Origin: Toxoplasma gondii ME49
Lineage: Eukaryota > Apicomplexa > Conoidasida > Eucoccidiorida > Sarcocystidae
Reading direction: 5' to 3'
DNA: 64,000 nucleotides
NCBI RefSeq assembly: GCF_000006565.2
Contig: NC_031479.1
Span: forward strand, 2,232,001-2,296,000
Both the position numbers and the translations under genes were made by a program. The notes below the pieces were generated by a model. The model saw only the letters and a list, made by a program, of their open reading frames with translations, was not told the origin of the DNA and did no database searches. The first letter of the stretch is position 1. Every line of letters begins with the position of its first letter. Positions 1-11,200 of the stretch are shown here, in pieces.

Positions 1-208
1 CTGTCTTGATTTGAGGGCCAGGACAGGCGACCTGCTTTTCACGGGAACAAAAAAAACCGGAACCAGCGGTCTGCTTCCAAAACGAATCGGTTTTTAGAAA
101 CGTCTTCTTGTTCCCCTTCTCAAAATACCGTTCTATGCACATCATTCATAATGTCGGCCGCCTAATTTCAGCATTCAATCCCACAAAGCGTAATTTGTTG
201 CTCGGTCT

Positions 209-228
209 TGCGGTGTCTGTACACCGCA
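209..228. repeat. GGTGT-N4-ACACC inverted repeat, copy 1
   Basis: The core GGTGTCTGTACACC is at 212-225 and the arms extend to 8 bp each (209-216 with 221-228). The same 14-base core recurs exactly at 11285-11298, and there are near copies elsewhere in the window. Confidence 0.7.
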
Positions 229-576
229 GTGTGCGGGCTAGCGCTGCTGCACGCACAACTTTGGTAGCGTTGTCTGCATTTCCCGAGCGCTTTCGGAGTT
301 ATTCTTGTAGAGATGGACCTTTCAAATTCCTTGCACACCGTTGAACTCGACAATTTGAAGGACGATAAACAAGAAAAGGAACAAAAAATTGCTACGGACG
401 AGGATTTCTCGCTGGATACAACCTGTGGCGGGCTCGACAGAAGCGCCTGTTTTGCGATGCTGGAACTCCTCGACACATAAAAACGCGTATGTGTATATAC
501 ATGTGCCCTCAAATGCAAATCTCATTCATCTCACATGTATAAATGCATTTGTTCATATTGGTACACACACCATATA

Positions 577-584
577 TGCATGCA
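577..584. promoter_or_regulatory. TGCATGCA motif upstream of SNM1
   Basis: An 8-base palindrome containing GCATGC lies about 350 bases before the SNM1 start. GCATGC-type motifs are known to be over-represented in apicomplexan promoters and bound by ApiAP2 factors. A regulatory role here is inferred from position only. Confidence 0.35.
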
Positions 585-931
585 TTCGCCAATTTTGTCA
601 ACTTACATGTACCCGTGAGACTCATGACGGAAGGGGCCACGCAACTGGCTGATGCGCGGAGAGGGAAGGAATCGTACGTATGCAGGTGGATGCTGCCTCT
701 CCACATCTGCTTCGACATGCGTGTACAATTGCTATAAAGGAAGTCTTTCATCGACGCGTGGATCAGCTTGAGCTTCCTGACTGGTATGCCGCGGTTCTGT
801 TCATCTGTTGATTGCGGGTGCCAAGTGCCGATCACACTTGTTCTGGATGATTCTTCCTACACGCGCCTGTGCATTCACAGGCAGCACGTGATTTCGTGAG
901 AGACATCACCAAATGGAACCGTTTTCCCACG

Positions 932-3900
932 ATGCCGGTGCCCGGTCCTCTTCCGTTCACAACGATTTTTGTCGACTTCTTCCGCCTTCCGTTCGATCTT
1001 CGGCGCCGCACTGCGAACCCGGACGCAGCAAAAGGTGCCCCGACTTCCGAAGCTGAAGTCTCAAAGAGCTCCGCGGTTCTCCCAGCACCTCTCTCGTCCT
1101 CTTCACCGCCTATAGGTCCATTTAACCCGCGACTTCCTTCCTCTTCTCTCTTCGCTCGCCCTTTTGTTTCTTCCTGGTCTGCATCTACTTCCTGTGCTTC
1201 GTCACGGCCTTCTTCGTTGCCTTTCTCCTCCGCACTTTCATCGCGTCCTTGCGAGTCAGGTTCTCCTCCTCCGAGTCCATTGTCATCCTACAGCAAGGGT
1301 GAGAGGGGAAATAAACAGTTTGAGGAAAGAGAAGGAAAGACGCACGCATACAGAGGGTCCAGCGAAGACGGCCAAGGGCCAGGCGAAGACGATGAAGAGG
1401 GGAGAGACCGACACATCCACCAGGGACGAGACAGCCCACAGGGGACCAGTGGTCCTTCAGTAGATGGAAAAAGGATTAGTGGGGGACTCGGAATAGAGGA
1501 TGAGGGGATTGGCGGGAATGAAGAGTTCCACTTTTACTCGGACAATCCGTGGGTCTTTCTTCTTTCTCACCTCCACACTGACCACATCAGTGGCCTGCAT
1601 GGGCGATGGCAAGAAGGCCGCATCTTCTGCTCGCCAACAACGCGGCGTCTCCTTCTTCTTCGGTTTCCCAATCTCGCTTCGCGCGTCGCCGCCCTCGGAC
1701 TGCACCGAGTTTACAGCTTCTTCTTTCACTCAGGAGAAAGCCGGAAAGCGAATACAGACGCTGCCCTTGAGGCAGACAGAGGCAGCTCTCTGCATGTGTG
1801 CGGCGGAGGCAGATGGAAGGGGGGCGCCGGCGTTCCGCGTCGAGACGGAGAAGACAGCTGCGCCTTTCCTGCGATCCAGACGCCGCATGCAGAGGGGCCT
1901 GTTAGCGACGAGAGCGAGATTGAGTTCTCGAGGGAAGCGAAGCTCGATTTAGACGAGACCAACGAGGCGAGTAGGGGAAGAGGAGGGGGCAGCGAGGGAG
2001 TGGAAAAAACCGCTCATGGAGAAAGCGAAGGCCATTTCAAGAGACCAGATGGATGCAGGACGCATGAAGACGCGATTTGCGTTCGGTTGATGCTCCTAGA
2101 CGCCCACCACTGTCCAGGCGCTGTGCTCTTCGTGCTTCAGTCACCGGCATTTGGTGTGTATGTACACACGGGGGACCTCAACTGCAACCCCGACACAGTG
2201 GACAAGATCATTCGCGACATAAAAGGTGCGATTTACGCGTTTCGTTGTAGGGAGGGGAACGTCCCGAGGCTCTGCTCGCTGACTTCGTCTGGCGATAGCG
2301 AAAACGAAAGCCTTTTTTTTCTCCATGATGGAAAGGGAAATGATGCACAGCTTGTCTTGGAGAAAACCGTCTTTAGACCGGACGGTAAATCGAGGGGACC
2401 CCCCTCCATGCAAGGCTCGCCTACCTCCTCTCCTTCCTCGCATTCTTCTGCTGCTGTCTCGTCTTCCTCCCGTTCTTCTTCCTCTCTTCCTCCTTCTGTC
2501 TCCGGTCTGTCTGTTAAGGCCTTTCAAGAGAAGCGAGGGGAGGCGTCTAACGTGTGTGGTTCTTCGAGCTTGAGCGAACACGTAGATCATTTGTTTCTCG
2601 ACAACACCTATCTTCACCCTGTTTTTGATTTCTCCGCTTCCCAAGATAGCTTCTGCCGCCTCGTTTCCTCGATACGCTCCATTCTTTGCATCGTCTCGTC
2701 GCGAGGCACAGCACACAACAGACAGACGCGTCGAACGTTCCCCACTGACCTTCCCTCCCCCGCTGACTTCTCGTCTCCAGTTTCTTCTTCCTCTTCTTCC
2801 TCTTCTTCCTCTCCTTGCCTCTGGCTTTTGGTTGGGACGGACTCGCTGGGGAAGGAGGACATGCTGGTGTCTCTCTCGCAGAAGCTGGGAGTTCCGATTG
2901 GCGTCTCCGTCGCCCGGTTCGAAGCGATGAAAGTGTATGTAGAGCCCGCGGTTCTGTCTGCGCACTTCCGGCGAGGGCTGCCCACAGACCTCGAGAAGGC
3001 GCTAGCCTGTCAGACTCTCACGTTTCCTCCGCAGCGATCGACTCGGACCGCCTGCAAAGCGAGGCCGCTGCCTGTACAGGCCCTGTCGAGAGACGCCGAG
3101 TCGACACCCCGTGTCTCGACGGCACAGACGGGCCTTTGGGGCTGCTGCCCGTGCTCTCCTTGCCTCGTATGCCCCTCTTGCCAGGCGGCGGAGACACCGC
3201 AGCGCCAAGGAAAATGTGACAGAACGGCAACTGAGGAAGAACTCAGGAAAGCAGGGAGGAAAAAAACTCGAACAGACGGAGGAGGGATACGCGAAGGAGA
3301 AAGAAGTGGATCTGGAGGTGAAGGCGGGAGCGCGAGTGGAGAGGAGGAGGGAGAGGAGAGAGAAGGAGACATGGAGGACGAAGGAGAGGAGGGAGGAGCG
3401 CCAGAAGGAGAAGAACAGAGGCAATTGAGCGACGAAGACGGGACAAATGTGCCTCTTCAGAGAGGCGAGCAGAAATGGAAGAAAGACAGGAAGACAGAGG
3501 GGCACCGACTGCAAGTGTTTGGTGTGAGCCGCCACCTGCTGCGCCGTAGTGTCACATGCCTTCACAACCAGTGGAAATCTGCGGCGTACAGGCACCGGAG
3601 CGCCGCTCGGCACCGGCGAAGGGAAGTGGGGAATGAGCACCAGGCTGACGAAGAGATCCTCTCGCGAACCGTCGTGGGCGTTTTCTGTTCAGGTACATGT
3701 TTGTTTCATAAAAGAATTTTGCTAGCTCGCAACCTGAGGTCAGGCATTGCTCACCAAAATGATCTGTACACGCTAGATATGCGCATGCATATACTTCTAC
3801 ATACACATATGGACTTTACACAACCTGCCATATAAGTATGTATATATATATATATATATATATCTCTAGATGTGTGTGAATTTCTAGATGAAGATACTCA

Positions 3901-5918
3901 CAGAGACAGCTGGATGTTTGCCACCAGTGTTGTTCCTTTTTATGCCTTTGGCCTCTTTCATCAGGGCCTGTCGGCGGCATATGTATGTCTTTTTTCTGTG
4001 TTTTCAAGGTTGGACAAGCAGGAGCGCACAGCAAGACGCGCCTGCCTCTCTGAAGTTCCTCTATCATCGCTCAAGTCATTCGGCGGAAGATGAGAATGAG
4101 CCGCTCTTCCTCTCTCTTCTCCACTCTTCTCATTCCGACTTCTTTCATCTCTGCCGTTTGACTCTCGCCCTGCAACCGGAAACTGTCTCTCTCCTCTCTC
4201 CAGTCCCATGTCCGTACACCCGAGAAAGGCGGCTGTCTATGCGTGCGAGATTCGCTTCCCACGCAACAGTCGACCCGGGATGCACTGCCGCACACTCAAG
4301 GTTTCCTTTTCTTGGCCCCTCCACGAACGTCAATTCTTCCATGAGCAATTCTTCGCCTGCTTATTCACAATCTTCTTCTCTTCCCCTTGCGCCTTCAGGG
4401 AGTCGCTCTCTGCAGCTGATCGGAGGCTGTGAACTGAGTGAGACTCCGAATAGAAGCCGACTGGAGCTGGCGGCATCACTGCCCGAGAGAGAAGTGGCAG
4501 GCAGTCTGGCTCTGACTGTGGGCGACTTGATCATGGAAGATGAGTTTCTTCAAGAGTTGACCCAGGAGGCGCAGGAGTCTGCCTCGCCCTCAAGAGGAGA
4601 GGTTTCGCTGATGGCCTCTTCCTCAGGAGAAAAGGTGACATTCGAAATGCCTAACTCATCTCCATTTCATTTTTATCCTTCCTCTCCCCCGTCCTCCTTA
4701 CCACTTCCTGTTCCATCTCCTCTCGGTTTCTCTTCTCCCTCCCCTTCGTCGACCTCTCGGCCTCTCGCTTCTTCATCGTCGTCCTCTTCACTTCCTGCCT
4801 CTGGATTGTCTCCTTCTTCCTCTTCTTCCCTTTCTTTCTCCTCTGATTCTTCCTCTCGCAATGTTTCCGTTTCCTCTTCCTCTCGTTATTCTTCCTCTTC
4901 TTCTCCCCTTTATTCTTCCTCTTCAAATGGTGGCGCACAGCTGAAGGCGTACGACGGCGACGAAGGCTTGCAGCTGTTCATGGAGGTTTGCGGCGTTCCC
5001 TCTGTCTTTCTGGCTGCTGGTCGCGCATGCACTTCGTCTTATGGATCTCGACAGAAAGGGAGACCTCTTTGTTCATCGAGAAGCCGAGCTCTCGCAGCGA
5101 GGCAAAGGCCCCGCGGCAGTGGCCAAGAAGCGGATCTTTTTCTCTGTCCGCGCCATGGCGCTTTGGCGGCGAAGCAGCACGAGTTGTTGGACCGCGAAGG
5201 CGGCGCTGAGCCCCTCCCGCGAGCGTTCGTCCATTGTATAGAGACCGAGACGACCTTGCCGTTTCGCTCCGCAGGCGACCGAGACTCGGAAAGTAAGCAC
5301 ACCTGTGCACTCACCAGACAGGAGGCTACGTTTCTCGATTCCCCGCCAGAAACGAGAGCCTGGAGCGAAGACAGACGAAGACGTGTTCGGACGGAGAACG
5401 GGGTCGAAGTGGCGATTGGCGAAAGATCCGGAGGCGACGCCAGCGTCGGCTGTCTAGACACCTCAGCCGCGGGGCTTGGCAAGAAGGCGAAGACCAAGGA
5501 GTTTCCGTCTGAGGGATTTTTGGTGTCTTCCTTCTTCATGAACACAAAACAACAGTGCAGAGAAATGCGGGGAGCGAGGCGGAAGGAGCCTTCTGTTTGT
5601 CCAGCGTTCACAGGTTCTCTATCAGAGCATAAGGAAAACAGTGCTCTGTGGAACGCGAAGTCGTTCGCGACTCTCAGCGCTTCCAGAGGCGAAGCCGAAG
5701 AAGACGTTCTCTGCGAAGAAGAACATGTTCAGCTTCTCTCGGTGGTTAGAAAACAAGACGTGAAAGAACGAGGACAGACAGGGAGAGATGAAAAAGAGAG
5801 CAACGAGAAAGAGAGAGAAGAAGGGAGAGAAACAGGGAAGGGATCGAGGTCCGTGGTTCCTCCTCGAAAATTCGTCAGTCGGCCCGTGCAGGGTAAAGGC
5901 CTTCTCAGGAAAAAGTGA
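932..5918 (+). CDS. SNM1: SNM1/PSO2-family DNA repair metallo-beta-lactamase nuclease
   Basis: Exons are 932-3692 and 4009-5918 (1556 residues); the phase-1 junction rebuilds a Gly-Trp pair (921-922). The start is the first ATG in frame and opens the family's N-terminal 'PFT..VDFF' segment. Metal-binding motif SHLHTDH sits at 212-218, DAHHCPGAV at 390-398 and HTGD at 412-415; these match the beta-CASP nuclease motifs HxHxDH, HCPGS and TGD. A later block with LDNT and DSLGKE leads to the spliced 'GWTS' and 'LLHSSHSDF' (H962), which fill the place of the family's PTGW and PYSEHS motifs. Family members are 5' exonucleases in interstrand cross-link repair, telomere or end processing. Long Ser-rich, acidic and Lys/Glu-rich inserts separate the motifs and form most of the C-terminus, making it far longer than typical SNM1B or Artemis. 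The N-terminus could extend into an upstream exon. Confidence 0.9.
3841..3862. repeat. (TA)n microsatellite in SNM1 intron
   Basis: Eleven TA units lie inside the single SNM1 intron (3693-4008). Confidence 0.95.
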
Positions 5919-6412
5919 AGGAAACGTTTCTGTCTCCAGTCGTCCACCTGTTCGACTCTTTTGCCGTGTGAAAATCAGGGAAAACTGAAATCCTTTCTTG
6001 TCACTGCCGCGCTGCTTTGGCTGTCCCCCTTCCAACGAAAAGACTACACGCAATCACGTCGAGTATGCAAATGGGACATCACAGCTACATGCACTGACAC
6101 ACATGTAAATACATAAATATATAAATGTGTGGATCTGTATATTTTTACATATAATGTAAGTATATATAGATGTGCCTACGTACGTCTACGTGTACGTATT
6201 TATACATGTATGCATATATATATATATATGTATTTGTATTTAGAGTTGCAGGTATGTGTGCCAGTGTGCCACTATGCGTTACAATACGTCAACACATGCG
6301 TGTATATCTGATTGTCTCCATGGTGCACATGGAGCATGGAGTGAGCTGTTTAGTCGGGGTGACCTCTCGCTTTCTCGTGAAATGGGGAAACGTTTACCCG
6401 GGCTAATTGCAG
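5919..6412. other. 3' flank of SNM1, no gene resolved
   Basis: AT-rich with TA/TG-rich runs, including a perfect TA tract at 6214-6229. It probably holds SNM1 3' UTR and the unresolved 5' part of the next plus-strand gene. I could not trace a start codon. Confidence 0.5.
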
Positions 6413-7650
6413 CCTGAGACGAAAGGAGTCTTTGCATGGTGCACAAAAAGGGGCGCAGAAATCCTTTGCCAATTGTCGATTTTTTCTCATTTGATAGTGC
6501 ACCGATATAGGCTTGTAATGACTGTAGCACCCCCGAAACTCATTTGTCCCCATGGTAGTACATATCCAAGGAAGGCAGTGGCTATAGTAAGTAGATATAA
6601 AACTAAACCAGACAGCGAAGCGGTAGTTAAATAACTACAACTCCAGTTATACAATCCTCGAGTCATGCTAATTAAAATACGCAAGAATACGAAAGACGCA
6701 TGTAATTCTCGTGCAGGCACACACCTAGTTCCAGAGAGGCCCAGGAAGACCTGGTCCCGTTTATTGATCTCGGGGACGTACAGGTGCTCAGGATGTAACC
6801 GCCATGTCATATTTCCACATGTGCTACGCTCTCTAATTGCTCAGATCTTTAATTGGTTTTAATTGGTTAAGTACTTATGTGACTAGTCACAATACTACAC
6901 GAGCAGTAGATCTCTGGGTTGCCCTTGGGTTTATTCTTCTCATCTTCCAGTGAAATTATATTTTCTTAGAAACGGTTTGAGAGAAACATCATGTGACCTG
7001 TCAGACCGGCGTTCACTCGAGAGTTACCCGACGAGGATTTCGTCCCTCTGGGCTCCGCTAATGCAGCTGTGTCTGCTTGGAAGCTGTGGCACTTAACGAG
7101 GTAGGTTCATCTTACGTATATAATTTTTCGTACGTTTCACAATTGCAGTCAGCGAAACTGATTTCCATGAACGGAGCTCCAAAATCGATTTCCGTCATGC
7201 CCGTGATCTTCAGGAAGTTGACATCAGAAGGGCACCACACGTTCCTAACCCCAAAGCCTACTGGGAGGAACCGCCTCCAAGAAAGGTCATTGCTAAGTCT
7301 TTTTGGGGAGTATGTACTTCGAGCTGGTCTCCTGTTTTGGAGCTTGAAAGTCTTTGGTAGCCGGACCCAACTTCGACTGCGTTTTCATTGCCACCACGCT
7401 GAGTGCATTGAGTACGGTGGTGCTGCCGGTGAACAGTCGTTCGGGTGTGTACAATCTGCTAGAAAATACAATTCAGGTGCGACCCAGCTATCTGTGGTGT
7501 TGTGGAGCATTGACGGAGCACAGGCGATTCCCTTTCATTTTGACACACTTTCCTCCTCCCCAGAGCCTCTTCCGTCAAATCGATTTCATGGCAAGCAAAC
7601 ATTCGCGTGTCCGGTCGCCCTGCAGCGCAATTAACGTCTCTTTTTTCTGA
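6413..7650 (+). CDS. Unrecognised small membrane protein with very short introns (5' end unresolved)
   Basis: Supported exons: 6717-6794, 6845-6949, 7005-7100, 7153-7313, 7361-7476 and 7564-7650 (TGA at 7648-7650), with a weaker possible exon at 6413-6438. Each junction has GT-AG ends and matching codon phase, giving introns of 50, 55, 52, 47 and 87 bases. The joined product of about 215 residues reads like a real protein: a hydrophobic segment [13 protein letters not shown] in the second supported exon, then an acidic stretch ending in LWHL, a polar stretch with [12 protein letters not shown], and a mildly hydrophobic segment before [12 protein letters not shown] do not recognise the family. 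It lies just downstream of SNM1 and convergent with the 8212-14218 gene. A cob-derived mitochondrial fragment occupies the intron before 6717. The 7314-7360 intron is the least certain. Confidence 0.5.
6514..6702 (-). pseudogene. cob: Nuclear copy of mitochondrial cytochrome b fragment
   Basis: Read on the minus strand, about 63 codons stay open and carry a cytochrome b core: MTRGLYNW, then [20 protein letters not shown] and WGQMSF. This corresponds to the region around transmembrane helix C and the Qo-site start in apicomplexan cob. The mitochondrial Trp in WGQMSFWGA is Gly here and a Trp upstream is Ser, as expected for decay in the nucleus. There is no start, stop or flanking cob sequence. 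It is a nuclear insertion of mitochondrial DNA, not an expressed gene. Confidence 0.88.
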
Positions 7651-8211
7651 CGCAGTCAGGGCGTGTAGACCCCCCAAAAGAATAACCACTTAGACAAACT
7701 ATCTGTTACACATTTCATAATTGGGAGTTCTATGTGTACATACTCTGTATTTAAATCGTGTACCTGGAGGGTAGATTCTATTTTAGTATATAGCTTAGAA
7801 GTAAGTTCATCCAAAAACCCAGTGTGCAACTGCGGTATTGGAGAAAGGCGGTTCGTCATGACTCGGAAGACAATTTTTTTGAGAAAGTTGTTGAAATGGC
7901 AGTGAACACCGCACCACCGGCACCGCGTCCTTCGCTCGTCCCCCAGATGGAACGAACCTTCGCAATTTCGGTGCACTGTCACGTGACGACCTCTGCCCAC
8001 AGCGAGGCATAATAAACTTTTGTCTCTTCATGAAACACACCCTGTCTCCTTTATATGAAAGAAAACTGGCGCCTCTGGAATTTGATTCCGATCTGCCCCT
8101 TGAAAGTGAATCTCCTCTCTTTTCTCTCCTGGGACTACTCTTTCTTTTACGTCTCTCCAGTTGCGTCTGCCGTTTCTTTCTTCTGTCTTTCTGGCCACGC
8201 GGGTCTCTCGT
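7651..8211. other. Convergent 3' flanks
   Basis: Lies between the stop of the plus-strand gene at 7650 and the stop of the minus-strand gene at 8212. I see no supported gene; both 3' UTRs are expected here. Confidence 0.5.
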
Positions 8212-11200
8212 CTAAGTCGTGCCCAGCAACTCCTCGTCGAGCAAAGCAACACAGTCTAAAAGAGACAAAGACGGAGAACAAAGAAGACGCAGGAGATGGG
8301 CATTCTTCTCAGCGGTGGCAGGCGCGACTGCAATTCTTCCAGGTACTAAAACCTTCGATGTGTTACGTACGCAATTCCTCAGACAGGACAGAAGAAGGGA
8401 GAAGACGCGTCATCAAGGTATATCACAGGACAACTGCACATGCCGTATTCGTTATGGAGAAACAGAGGAGAGCGTCCACGAGTGCTAGCGATACAGAAAC
8501 GAGCACGAGACTATTTGAGATATGTATTTTACATAAACGTGTGTAATTTGTATACTTTAACTCAGTTGATTCGTCTTTCAAGTTGCATATTCTGTACCGA
8601 CCGATCTAAATCACATCTGGCCAGAAGGACCAGCTCAGAAAACCCTTTCAACTTGGACCTAGCGAAGATTTCTACGGAGACAGTGCTGTTCGATGCTATC
8701 AAAACACAGAAATACACATGTTTCTGCCCCGGCTCAAGCCACGACCCCACACAGTGTACATACATCGAAACACGGGCCCACGGGGCGTATGTACACTCAA
8801 ACGCCTGACCCGCCGTGCAAGTGTTCCTCGTCCACGTTTGTAGATTTTGTCGCCTTCCCAGTCAGCGCCTCCTCCCCTGTGTGCCGAGAACTTACCCCGA
8901 AGTGCCAAAGCTTCAAATCCGTGGTATTCTTCGATCTTTCGGGCTGTCAGGTCGAGCCTCTGCAAGATTGAGCGCAGGAACTTCTCTCTCTCTGCGCGTT
9001 CTGTCTTCTTTCCTCTCGTTTCCCCTCTGTTTTGGTCTGCCACCGCCTCTTCCGTCTCTCTTCTCTCGTCCTCTTTTCCCTCTTCCTTCTGTTCTCGTCT
9101 GACGAAGCTGCCCGCATCGCCTTCGCAGTCTCCAGTGGCGTTCGGGTGTCTGTACATCTGCACTGCCTCTCTCTTCACTTCCAACTTGCGTGTCTCTGTT
9201 TCCGTCTTTCTTCGCTTCGCGTCTGGTCCCGAAACTTGGAAATCCATTCCCTCGCCCGCGTATCCCCTCTCACGCCTTGTCATTTCTGCCTCTTCTTTCT
9301 TCTCTACCTCTTCTTTCGCTGACTCAGATGTTTCTTGCGAAACACCCAGGGACCCGCGACGGAGCGCCGCTTCCGCCCATCTCCAAACGTGCTGTTTTCT
9401 GCCTTCTTCTGACTCCGGAGGTTGCTTCACTTTTTCCTCTCTCGTCTCTTCTTCTCCGCCTTTCCTCCCAATTCTTCTCGCCTTGTCGCGGCCAGACTCA
9501 GCCCCACTTTCGCCCCCTGGAAGAGACAGAGACCCCCTACGGGCCCTCCATTCCTCCGCAGACGCGGCGGCTTGGGTCGAGCTTGCAGACTCGCCCGGAG
9601 AAGAAAACTCTCTCTGCTGGGAAAACTGGAAAGCCGAGATGCATGCGCGGAGACAACGGACTGGCACGCGCGGACAGCAGCTTTCGAGGAGCGTCGCAGC
9701 GGTCTCTGAAGCGCCCAGCAGCCTTGAGAGCAGACCACAGGAGTCCCCGCCGTGTACACCGACGAACACGATCGCTGGAAACAAACACAGAAACAATAGG
9801 TCTCTTTCGCTCCTAAACGTCCAAGAATTCGGAGACTCAAAAGAGAAACGAAGCATCTCATCTCTGTTTCGACCCCGTTCCCTCGTCTCTCGTCTGCTCC
9901 TTTTCTCCCGGCTCTGTCTCTTCTCTTTTTTCCCTGGCTTCTCTCTCTTCTCTCTCGGGCGCGTTCCTCTTCTGCTCAGTCGAGGATGTTGCCGGCGCCC
10001 TCTGAGCTCCCGGCGTTCTTCAGGGTCAGGTCGCTTACGATGAAAATGGATCGAGCGCGCGAGAATTACAGTACATGGTGAGGCATTGACTCGCTCATCC
10101 TACAGCCACTCAGGCAGTTATTGAGAGCCACTGCAGGTTTCCCGTCTCGTTTTTCCGCAGTGAAGGAAGGTTGTCTTTTGTAGTGGAACACAAACAGCTC
10201 TTCTTTCCTTCTGCAAAGATGAATTTCGAGCCATCGTCCTTTACTTTCACTTTTTAAAAATTTACAGTGGCTATAACCTGGAAACCAAGGTCTAAAGTGT
10301 TTATCAAAATTTTCAAAGATGCATCCTGACAATTTTGTAACTCGAGTCTAGGCCGGCTTCCGCCCATGCGAAGACGCTTCGACTCTCACCGTTCATCAAG
10401 ACGCGAAGAAGAAAATCCGGGTGTCTCTGAAGCATCGGACCCAAGCCGGCCTCGACGACCCACCACAGTCTCTCAATGTGCCTGTCGTCTCTGTCTCCTT
10501 CTCGGTGTTCTTTTCGGGCGCCTTGGGCTCCATTCCCGGCTTCGTCTCCCTCGAGCGCGGGTGTCTGCCCTACCTGTCTCCTCTCTGCATCCACCGAGGT
10601 GCAGCAGCAGACAGCGAGGGCGGCGGCGAACAGGAGAGAGGTCGTGGTGCCTCTGGGCTCGGCTCTGCCGCTTCGACCCTTTGCAGATCTCCGAAAGCCC
10701 CATGACAGGAAGCCAAGACCGCGCTGCGGGGTGCAGAGGTAGTGCTCCAGAAAGGAGGAAAGCTCGACTGAGTGGCTTGCCAGGACGCGCGCGGCCGCCA
10801 GGCTGTCCCTCCAGGAAAGTACGGAGGTGCAGAGGCGGCAGACGAGTTCCACGGCCATCCGCTCCTCATCGACTTCGGGCGTATGCACACCTCGGAGAGC
10901 CTCGCACATGCGGTCCGGGGTCAGCAAACTTCTCGCTTTCTCCGCCACGTCCGCTGGAGGCGCGCGACCACTGCCGCCGTTTAGGTGCTCCGCTCTGGAA
11001 GCTTGTGAAGCGTCGGAAGGTGCAGAGGTTTCCGGAGAACCTGCGAAGTGCTGCTGGCTACCCAGAGACTGCGAGGCAAGAGGCGGTGAGCCGAGAGGGA
11101 CAGAAACGCGATGAAATGCCTCCCGTGTCACGTGAAGCGCGTCTTCGACTCGTCGTTCAAGAGAAACAGACAAATCTTTGAGGAAGTCACTCCGAGATTC

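Larger units (their letters stand above)
1..931. other. 5' flank of the SNM1 gene, no gene seen
   Basis: I see no convincing coding block before base 932. The stretch holds an exact GGTGT-N4-ACACC inverted repeat at 209-228 and a TGCATGCA motif at 577-584. The SNM1 reading frame stays open back to about 869 and an acceptor-like 'cattcacag' lies at about 871-879, so an upstream leader exon is possible. Confidence 0.5.

Noticed and set aside
869..931. Upstream extension of SNM1 from a GTG
   Set aside because: No ATG in this part. It may be an exon continuation after an acceptor, but the first ATG at 932 already opens the conserved domain.
2141..2965. 274-codon minus-strand frame inside SNM1
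   Set aside because: Antisense of the SNM1 catalytic exon; Arg-rich composition and no conserved motif.
7656..8000. Minus-strand frame with a short SPIP motif resembling cytochrome b
   Set aside because: Only four residues match and the neighbouring sequence does not follow cob, so a second mitochondrial insertion is not supported.
8847..10043. 398-codon plus-strand open frame, Ser/Leu-rich
   Set aside because: It is the complement of the Glu/Lys/Arg-rich exon 2 of the minus-strand gene, which has clear splice sites and phase.
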